Assembly (NCBI GenBank): GCA_911728455.2
Contig: OU452231.1
Span: forward strand, 1,431,001 to 1,495,000
Direction: 5' to 3'
Source of the DNA: Marthasterias glacialis
Taxonomy: Eukaryota > Echinodermata > Asteroidea > Forcipulatida > Asteriidae
DNA: 64,000 bases
In this document: positions 57,401 through 64,000 of the stretch, piece after piece
Position numbering within the stretch: the stretch's first letter is position 1
How the letters are laid out: every line of letters starts with the position of its first letter
Made by a program: the position numbers and the translations under genes
Notes under the pieces: model-generated
What the model saw: the letters and a program-made list of their open reading frames with translations, nothing else
What the model was told of the DNA's origin: nothing
Database searches by the model: none

Positions 57401-60400
57401 TGCTGCTACCGTGAGTGTACAAAACATACGGCTAAATATTAAATCTTCCAAAGTCAATAATAATTCATTCCTAGGAGGGTAAGATCTCAAACTTTTTTTA
57501 GTAGTCTCTACTATGGTAGGGCTACAACATTATGTAAGTCTTATTCCTCAACTCCCTTCCTAACTGGAGTTATGTCCTGTCCCCCTCCCATGTATACAAA
57601 ACAAAGGCGGGAATTATTTTAATTTGAACATCCAGATGGTTCCTACCCTAACAATAATTAGCAGGCCCTAAGGAAGCTTTGTGCCAAATATGGTGCTTTT
57701 GTCTGCCGTGTCACGGTTATTTCACTAAGCCACCTGACAGTGACTACAAATAATATTATGGATGTTCTTGTACAAGATCTATGTATCACAATTAACTCCA
57801 TTGAGTGATTTACTAGGGTCCTTCCTCACTCCAACAAAATCCAACACCATGTGGGTAACTCAACACCGAAACTGTTTGACTCTGATTCAGGTGGTATTCT
57901 TTATCCCATGTAAACCATAATCAGTTTACTAGTGGAGTCCTTAGTCCAATATATTGTTTGATTTTGAAGGGATGGGGGATGGTTAGAGTTAAAGAATTTT
58001 ACCGTTTTGTCCTTGATCTCTGTTAAACTCGTCCATGAAGGAATAATTCTCAAGGGATCTGAGGTCATAAAGGTGCTCCCTGGCACTGGTGACGACACGC
58101 TCCGATCCGTTCAGTATAAGGTAGGCCAAGAGTAACAGTGACTGCAGAAACAAAAAATTGAACTAACTTTACCTTATCCATGATTTAAATCAAAGTGTGG
58201 CTGTTGTTTTTCCAACCATCTTCTCTCCGTTGCTAGCCGCAAGCATCAACGATAATGACCAATGGTCTGATAGTTAACCCTCCTACTTTTGGTAACATTT
58301 GCGAATTGACGAACCGCTTGAACCATTCAAACCAGTGGGATGATATTGAATGGTTAGATAGTAGGAGGGTTTGCATGTGTATTGTGTACATTCACCACTC
58401 ATATTGTAGGCTCGGTCAGTTATGTATCATTTAAAACCACAGTAGATGATACTGAAAGGTCTGATAGTAGGAGGGCTGACCGTGCTCTGTACCAAGATCA
58501 GGTCCAAGGAGGTGAGAACACACAAAAGGAAAGGGTAAGTTATCCCAAGTGCTAGAGACTTTGTTGCATAAAACCCACAGTGGATGATACTGAACAAGTA
58601 GACAGTAAGAGGGCAAGTTCAATGCATAAAACCCACAGTGGATGATATTGAACAAGTAGACAGTAAGAGGGTTCGAGAATACATACCTTGTAGACTCTCC
58701 TCCAGTTCTTCTTGTTATCGTGCAACATACGTTTCCATATCATGGCCATGACTTCAGGGAAGTGTTCATATGTGTACGTCTCTTTGGCAATCTCAGCCAT
58801 GAGGGATCCGTGCGGACCCCACGTGTCATCGTTAGTGGCTTCCCGTACTTTAGCCTCTACGTCTGTGTAATTCATCACCATGTTGGTGCTGTGAAGCAAA
58901 CAAACAAACAAACAGGATGGGTAAAAACAACGGAAGTGATGGCATACAATTTCGTAGAAATCAAAGCAGACATGCAATTCGCCGGATGAAAGAAAAAGAG
59001 GACAATTATGGCAAGCTATAATTTTCAGTGCAATGTTAGCAAAGCTAATATAATGTTTAACCATGGTTTAACAGGCTGGCTTAAGTGGCCGAACAATAAG
59101 AAATTTTATTTTTAAATGCAACAAAATATGTATGTATATATATTTTAACCCGAAACTTGAACTAGCTTGTGTTTAGGGAGAACCCATCCTAAACCCATAC
59201 TGCGATTCTGTCCAACTAAATGCTTTCGTCCAAGTTCCATGGTTTGTTAATATTGAACAATGCTCATATTTGCATAACAAACACGCAACACCAGGCCTGT
59301 CAAATTTTCAAACAACTTCAACAAGATCCACATGCTGCTGCTTCCCAGGTTATATCCATAGAGTAAACTCTATGGTTCTATCGTTAAAATGGGGTGTGAT
59401 CCCTGGCTACATGGCAGTAACCGGTTGAATGGCTTCTTAATGGCACACCACCTCCCCCCCCCCACCCCGAACAAAGATAGTGACAAAATGGGGAGCCTGT
59501 TCTCCCAAGTTTTGTTTACATGGAATAGCAATTTAAAGTAACTTCTTATAATATGTAAAAAAAAACACCCCGATATATTATAAAATGACATTGATTCGAC
59601 AACAACTTTCAATAATGCAAATGAAGATTGAGTGGATGTGAAAATCAAACAGGTGTGACAAGGAAATGGTGTTAACATGTGGAGAAAGGGGAAAACAAGT
59701 ATGACAAGAACAGCAGGCTTTAATCCCCTGTCAATAAGCCTTATCGCAATAGCTGTGATAATCTATTTCAAAAATCGTCACACACGTTCTAAGAACAGGC
59801 AATGATTTCTACTTTGTTACTCAGCAGGATCCTCAAGTAAGGACATAATTGCCAAGGAGCAATCATAATTAAGTGTCTTGCTCAAGGACACAAGTGCCGG
59901 GACCGAGACTTGAATCCACATTGTGATTACTCCGCCACTAGAACTTGAATTCGGTGAGCTAGTCCGCTCGGCCACGACACTCGAACGAGAGTAACCATGA
60001 GTTCGCAAGGACTTCCGGGTATGGTTTTTATTTGTTTAGGCTGACTGGTCAAGACCTTTATTAAGTGCGAGGTTCAAACTTAGAAGTTGATGCCCACACG
60101 GACCACAAACAATTCAGTCAGTCTTTGATTAATATTTGGTCGTTTTTTTTCCTGCTAAATATTTCTTGATGTTTCAAATGTTCTAATTTGATTCATTACA
60201 CACTGAGGATCAAATGCATTCTTAGAATGTTTTACATTTTTTGAAAAGTGGTTAAAATTTGGCAAATCTGGTCACTAGTCTGAAATGGCTAGTAAGAAAA
60301 GGACGAAATTTCGGACTCACTATCTGTGTGCGCGCAGACTGTGCATATCCATGCATGTAGAGGACATGTATACAACATGTACGGCAATGAATATGTACAT

Positions 60401-61644
60401 GTATGTAGTGACTGTCAGCATTATCGGGCCAGGAAGTTTGCGCAGATTTAAGTTTGCGTGAGGATTGAAGTTTGCCCGTATCAGTGTAAGTAAAACACAC
60501 AGGTAGGGAGTATGAAAGCGAGAATATTAATAGCCAGCCATCCATGGCTCCACGCACTGGGTCTGCACTGGTTGGTCGAGATCTTGTTACTTGTATTGTA
60601 AGTGCGGGGTGGTTCTCATTAATGTTTTAAGCATTCTAAATTGATTCATTACACATTGAAGATCAAATTCTTGTTTTAGAATGTATATCAAGATTTGTAA
60701 AAGTGGTAAAAATTGGGCAAATCCGGTCACTAACTTAGTCTGACAGAAATGGCCCAATTGCCACTTTCAGCGAAAGATTGTATGTGTTGTGTCGTAACCC
60801 TCCATCAGGAGGATGGAGGATTACGATCATCGAAACTAGCAAAATGTATACAGAAAGGAACAGGCACTTTGAACTATTACAAAGTGTGGCATCCCAAAGT
60901 GTAGAAATCATGGAAAATATATGCCATTTTCAGGTCTACAGTTAGTTGCGATAATCGTAACCCTCCATCCTCCGACCGTCGGGAGGATGGAGGGTTATGA
61001 TTATCGCAACTAGTCTACAGTGGGTCAACGGTACTCGTTAAAAGCCATTTTTTTTAGTTCATTTGGGCATGATTGCGCAAAAGTTCCGGCTGCCCGATGA
61101 AATGTCCGCTTGAATTTCCTTTTTTAAAGGTCAATAATTAGTGTTTTTTAGCTACCAATTCCACAAGAGGAATATAAAAAAAAGGGAAATAAAGCCCAAC
61201 GTCCATAAAAAAACATCCCTTAGAAAGTGGCAGTCGGATATGGGAACTTCTCCGTTAGGGATTATTTTTTATTTCTGACTTTCAATTTTGCCTGGCTGTT
61301 AAGAAATAAATAAAGATGGGCTTTATTTATATAGTTATACCAAGTTATTGATTTGTTTGGTAAATTGTAATGTTATTTTAAATTTAAACAAAAATAAGAC
61401 AAATGACATGGTTGTCATTTCAAAAGAAATTACCATCAACTCTCAATGTCTTTTCTTGGCGTGGTGTTCGTTCCACTACATGGACATACCGAAGCCCGTA
61501 TCAAAAGTGAAATTACATTTTTTTTTTTCACCGTTACGCCCACAGTTGGCTATCATTCCAACCGGGAACTCTCTACGAAACTATGGCTTTATCTACTCAC
61601 ACTTTGTCCTGTATCTCACGAATCTTCCACATAGCCGACTGCAT
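45468..61644 (-). CDS. CLINT1: Clathrin interactor 1 (epsinR/enthoprotin), ENTH-domain adaptor
   Basis: Minus-strand exons 61644-61601, 58888-58687, 58141-58003, 57116-56985, 56440-56281, 55593-55383, 54398-54199, 53608-53077, 47710-47573, 46625-46502 and 45721-45468 join with matching phases into 711 aa. Exon 1 encodes MQSAMWKIREIQDK, the amphipathic start of the ENTH fold. Exons 2-4 complete the domain, including MVMNYTDVEAKVREATNDD, NKKNWRRVYK and REHLYDLRSLENYSF. A charged linker follows, with a KKVDLGAAG segment shared with vertebrate CLINT1. Acidic-Phe motifs (DLFADF, FSDF, FGDF) typical of AP-1/GGA gamma-ear binding come next. Then a Gln/Met/Gly-rich region and the LWSDVNVDIKLDNLSPG block, which matches vertebrate TWSDPSVNISLDNLLPG. 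The C-terminus has MMG repeats. The protein links phosphoinositides and clathrin/AP-1 at TGN and endosomes. Two extra in-frame exons may be inserted (see separate entries). Confidence 0.93.
45841..46440. repeat. Minisatellite in CLINT1 last intron
   Basis: About 600 bp of variants of 'caagacctgaaggtctgagacaaaagccatgcc'. Unit lengths vary from about 30 to 55 bp and shorter and longer forms are mixed. The absence of stops in several minus-strand frames gives long repetitive open frames that are not genes. Confidence 0.9.
46917..47145. repeat. Two copies of the 119-bp satellite unit (CLINT1 intron)
   Basis: 'cctcctactgtctgaccattcaatatcat' at 46920 and again at 47043, each followed by 'ccagcctgcaatatgataNcatgtgg' and 'aatgcatctac'. 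Same unit as the 42005-42545 array. Confidence 0.85.
47190..47345. mobile_element. Inverted-repeat element
   Basis: Left 'gtgaaatctcactggacgccatttcagcaagtga' and right 'cacttgccgaaatggcgcccatgcgtatttcac' are inverted repeats of about 33 bp with scattered mismatches. Confidence 0.65.
47871..48045. mobile_element. CRE-bearing MITE, copy 3 (CLINT1 intron)
   Basis: Ends 'atagaccttgcacatgatgtca' and 'tgatgacgtcaacgcataaggtctat' show the fullest inverted repeats of the family. TGACGTCA lies at 48022-48029. The YY1-type site differs by one base here (AAGATGGCAGC, 48007-48017). Confidence 0.88.
48352..48372 (-). other. Candidate 21-nt microexon of CLINT1
   Basis: On the minus strand 'ttaatgtag|CCGCATATGGCATCAATGATG|gtaggt' reads PHMASMM between a good acceptor and donor. 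It is phase 0 on both sides, which fits the phase-0 junction between CLINT1 exons at 53077 and 47710. Met-rich like the surrounding protein. Could be chance. Confidence 0.4.
49258..49310. repeat. 26-bp tandem duplication
   Basis: 'cagtagtcagaaacttcataaagata' is repeated twice in a row. Confidence 0.9.
51201..51269 (-). other. Candidate 69-nt cassette exon of CLINT1
   Basis: 'gatttctgtag|CTTATG...ATGATG|gtatgt' is open for 23 codons (LMPLEYTDGMTTYNGEP then VAMYMM). Both boundaries are phase 0, matching the exons on either side. The splice sites are canonical, but I see no clear counterpart in vertebrate CLINT1. Confidence 0.45.
51297..51400. repeat. Single diverged copy of the 119-bp satellite unit
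   Basis: 'aaccctccaactgtctgaccatttaatatcactcactc' and 'gtgcactatgccagcctccagtacgatatcatgtggtgaatgcatcta' match the 42 kb array. Confidence 0.8.
51685..51880. mobile_element. Palindromic 'GGGCCCAGTTTCATAAAGC' element
   Basis: Left 'gggcccagtttcataaagcctg' and right 'aacagctttatgaaattggcccc' are inverted repeats. Internal 'gcttagcaga' repeats link it to 30430-30765. Confidence 0.8.
52880..52990. mobile_element. MITE-like repeat, copy 2 (pair with 19590-19745)
   Basis: 'ctaccgtctgccatgctcaccg...gggagtcca' and 'cattgactcccaaaattattgtgatgaggac' follow the same order as the other copy, with a shorter interior. Confidence 0.65.
53077..53608 (-). other. CLINT1: Long Gln/Met/Gly-rich exon of CLINT1
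   Basis: 532 bp, phase 2 in and phase 0 out. After DPSFGDFQSFSAS it becomes Gln/Pro-rich, with four to five repeats of MxPQGGG (MMPQGGG, MVPQGGG, IMPQGGG, MVSQGGS). The repeats are also regular at DNA level (about 21-bp period, 'cccccaccttggggca'), so copy number may vary. The composition suggests a disordered, prion-like linker. Confidence 0.9.
57350..57445. repeat. Inverted repeat in CLINT1 intron
   Basis: 'aatatttacccatatgttttgtacac' pairs with 'gtgtacaaaacatacggctaaatatt' across a loop of about 35 bases, giving a stem of about 26 bp with few mismatches. Confidence 0.8.
58265..58680. repeat. Inverted, decayed copies of the 119-bp satellite unit
   Basis: 'gatattgaatggttagatagtaggaggg', 'gatgatactgaaaggtctgatagtaggaggg' and a short local duplication 'gcataaaacccacagtggatgat(a/t)(c/t)tgaacaagtagacagtaagaggg' (58566 and 58624) are the reverse complement of the unit core. 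They abut CLINT1 exon 2 (58687). Confidence 0.7.
59829..59995 (-). mobile_element. tRNA-derived SINE with conserved core
   Basis: On the minus strand: 'gtcgtggccgagcggactag' (Ser/Leu-tRNA-like 5' part and A box), then 'tggattcaagtctcggtcccgg' (B box), then 'cacttgtgtccttgagcaagacactt'. That last motif is common in the core of several animal SINEs. It is a truncated and mutated copy in CLINT1 intron 1. Confidence 0.7.
60945..61012. repeat. Near-perfect hairpin with 30-bp stem
   Basis: 'agttgcgataatcgtaaccc...cctccgac' is mirrored by 'gtcgggaggatgg...gggttatgattatcgcaact' with one mismatch and almost no loop. A related single arm (aaccctccatcaggaggatggaggattacgatcatcg) lies about 150 bp upstream at 60797-60835. 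Confidence 0.85.
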
Positions 61645-61800
61645 GGTTGCCGTTGTTCACTCTCCTCCTTCAACTTGAAAATAAATGTTGTTATATAGTG
61701 GGAAATAGTGGATGAAAGGGGATTTTAAACCCGTGAAAAATCTGTCTTCGTTGCGTCAAAATGGCCGATCCGGCTGCGACGTCATCAACAGATATGACCT
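61645..61800 (-). promoter_or_regulatory. Probable CLINT1 promoter / 5' UTR region
   Basis: Directly upstream of exon 1 on the minus strand. Contains TGACGTC (CRE-like, about 61774-61780), CCGGAT (ETS-like) and AAAATGGCC (YY1-like) within about 40 bp, a combination usual in TATA-less housekeeping promoters. The start site is not determined. Confidence 0.4.
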
Positions 61801-61894
61801 ATTGACCTCTTTCGATTCTGCGGTTGGAAACAACAACTATTTGTTATTCCTAGGATGGTAAGAGATCAATGTACTTTTACTTTATGACGGGGTG

Positions 61895-61921
61895 GGTGGA
61901 TGGGGGGGGCGGGGGGGGGGG
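61895..61921. repeat. G-rich homopolymer run
   Basis: 'gggtggatggggggggcggg...' with G runs of 8, 9 or more. A possible G-quadruplex on the plus strand about 250-280 bp upstream of CLINT1 exon 1. Confidence 0.6.
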
Positions 61922-62458
61922 TGAGGCTTATTGCATAGTCAGTGGGTAGGGTGACATTGCAACTGTTGTAAGTGTACGAAACTGACCCACACAGGTAACC
62001 TGAAATTCTTTTGATTTTTATTCTAACAAACAACATCGTTTCACAATCATGTTTGCACAGTCATCATTGCTGGCATACATGAGCCAAGATAATTGCACAA
62101 GCACGCCCCGCCCAAATATTCACATATTATTATTATTTTTTATTATTATTATTGATTTATGTTATTAAAAACTCACAAACAAAATGTACAGTAAGGCAAC
62201 CAATAGGTTGAATTGCACTGTAACGCAGTACATACAAAAAGTTACTAAAGGTGGAGTCCTGTAGTAAAACTTGCATTAAGAAATCGAAAAAACGGCATAA
62301 AACAAATATCAAACATCAAAACAGAGACAGCGGATTTTAAGGGACCCCCCCCAAAAAAAAACCAACAACAAACAAACAAACAAACAATTGCAGGGCAAGA
62401 CAAAAGCATACATTAGTCCTTGGCCTAATGATAAACACTGCTTATTCAATAAATTAGT

Positions 62459-62810
62459 TAAAGCCATTATACACTATTGGTAAAGTGTCTGGAAATACTT
62501 CCATACCTTATGAGCATCAAGAGTTATTTAATAAATTCAACCTGCGAAAGTTTCAGCTCATTTCATTGTTTCCTTTACGAGAAAACAATACAAAGTCATT
62601 CAGCGTTTTTGTATTCATTCTAACGGCCGGAGTTTTCGTCTCATGAGACGAAAAATCATTTGTGGACCTTATTTCACTAATTATTCGAAAACGATAACAC
62701 ATCAGACAAAAATATTTCACGGGAAGTTTTCTACCATCTTTGTCTCTATACCATGTAAGTTATGTGCAAATCTGTGAACATTTTGTTTTTCGGTGTTCCC
62801 AAAAGTGGAT
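62459..62810. repeat. Long dispersed repeat, copy 2 (pair with 41225-41575)
   Basis: Same sequence and orientation as 41225-41575, with scattered substitutions and small indels (for example agcattttt/agcgttttt; cttcatcgtc/catctttgtc). Confidence 0.9.
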
Positions 62811-64000
62811 ATGGGCTTCAAGCTGGGTTTCCAACTGTTCTTGTACCAGTTGGTTCTGTATTTAACAATAGTTATGTGATTTGCATTTCTTAGACTATTG
62901 TTCCTAGTGGGTGGGAGCCAAAAAAAATTAAAAATAGATGATAAATAGATGATTACAAACAGAAAGACAAAGTGACACTCTAATTATAACATAGATTTTA
63001 TTTTCTACTAATCCTCTCCGAAAAAAAATAATTAAAAAATTGACTATGTAGGAAACACCTAGAAATATCATCTTATTTCATAAGACCTTAGTCATTAAAT
63101 ACATTTTCTCTTTAAAAATTAACTCAAAAGTCATATTTTCATTAAATATCAATTTGAAATGTATTAGGGTTTTCTACAAAATTTTGCATCATAATACTTC
63201 TATTCTCATTTTTGTCCATTTCTGCCCAAGCCAGAACTTATTAAAATGTCTTGAACTGTGTTCATTGTTCCTCTTTTTAATTAAATTATTGTAAAAAGGT
63301 AAATATAATATAAGTCCACTCAATTGTTATAACTATTAAAATCTCAGTATGGACATCAACTAGAGGTAAAACAAACAATATGCCAAACCCGTTTTTAATA
63401 TTGGAGAAAACAGCATAAACAAATATTTATCTTTTTATGTAAACAAATCATAACCTCAGTGCAAAGTGTTTCAAAAAGATAAAACTTGTTTGCTATTACT
63501 TTTTTGTGCATGTTTTTTCACGACCATTCCTGGTACATCCATTAAATCAACGGCATGAAAACATCTAGCATGAATTAATCTAAAACACTGAAATAGCTCT
63601 ATCTTTTAATCTCCCTTTATTAACAATTGTATTTCACTGTACAGGTAACCTTCAGGCCCAAACAAAAAATATTTTTGTTTCCTGTAACATGCAGGAGGGC
63701 AAGACTGTCTGTAGATAAGAAAACAATTTTTTTTTAGGAATTTGTTTTACATAGTGCACACTGAGAAATAAAATAAGAAAGATGGGGATTGAAGTCATTC
63801 TTACATTTTCATGCAATCAGATTTGATAAAACATTTTAGTTAAATCTTGAATTCTGGTGTGAAACATGAAAGTTGGTCAGGAAACTTTCCAAATTATTGA
63901 TACCATTTTTTACAGTCGGCAGGTTTTTGAAAGATCGGCTGGGTTACAGGAAAAAATAATATCTTTTGTTAGGCTTTATCACATTTTAAGTTCTTTAGTT
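62811..64000. other. AT-rich non-coding DNA, nothing recognised
   Basis: No open frame of note on either strand and no splice-supported exon. Confidence 0.5.

Overview
The window is animal genomic DNA: genes are split into many short exons with GT-AG introns and matching phases, most of the sequence is non-coding, and the gene content is metazoan. An echinoderm, perhaps a sea star, is my best guess. It rests on a SoxH/Sox30 gene, a single-copy PGC-1 gene, an intronless C-type lectin and many short inverted-repeat elements. No species marker is present.

Layout, left to right. (1) 1-5150: one large coding exon (1701-2604, minus) of an unrecognised Ser/Pro-rich phosphoprotein, beside a short tandem repeat with a nested hairpin. 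(2) 5204-5944, minus: an intronless, secreted C-type lectin fused to a PAN/Apple-like module, with a TATA box just upstream. (3) 7921-13064, plus: a seven-exon SoxH/Sox30 HMG-box transcription factor (825 aa), preceded by three clustered SOX-type sites. (4) 15468-22695, plus: a ten-exon, 462-aa coiled-coil protein I do not recognise. (5) 27792-37145, minus: a nine-exon PGC-1 family coactivator (803 aa) with an LXXLL box, DHDYC motif, RS domain and RRM; a perfect CRE palindrome lies about 200 bp upstream of its ATG. (6) 45468-61644, minus: CLINT1/epsinR with ENTH domain, about 711 aa without two candidate in-frame cassette exons.

Between and inside these genes the DNA is crowded with non-autonomous inverted-repeat elements (MITE-like), tRNA-derived SINE fragments, a decayed LINE reverse-transcriptase tail and several minisatellites. 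Several families occur two to five times here, so their ends can be defined by comparing copies within the window. One roughly 175-bp family carries a CRE palindrome, and in one copy a perfect YY1-type site.

The genes do not form a pathway. SoxH and PGC-1 act in the nucleus, CLINT1 acts in clathrin trafficking at the TGN/endosome, and the lectin is secreted. Their proximity matters because, from memory, SOX30, CLINT1 and PPARGC1B all lie on human 5q32-q33, which suggests an old deuterostome linkage.
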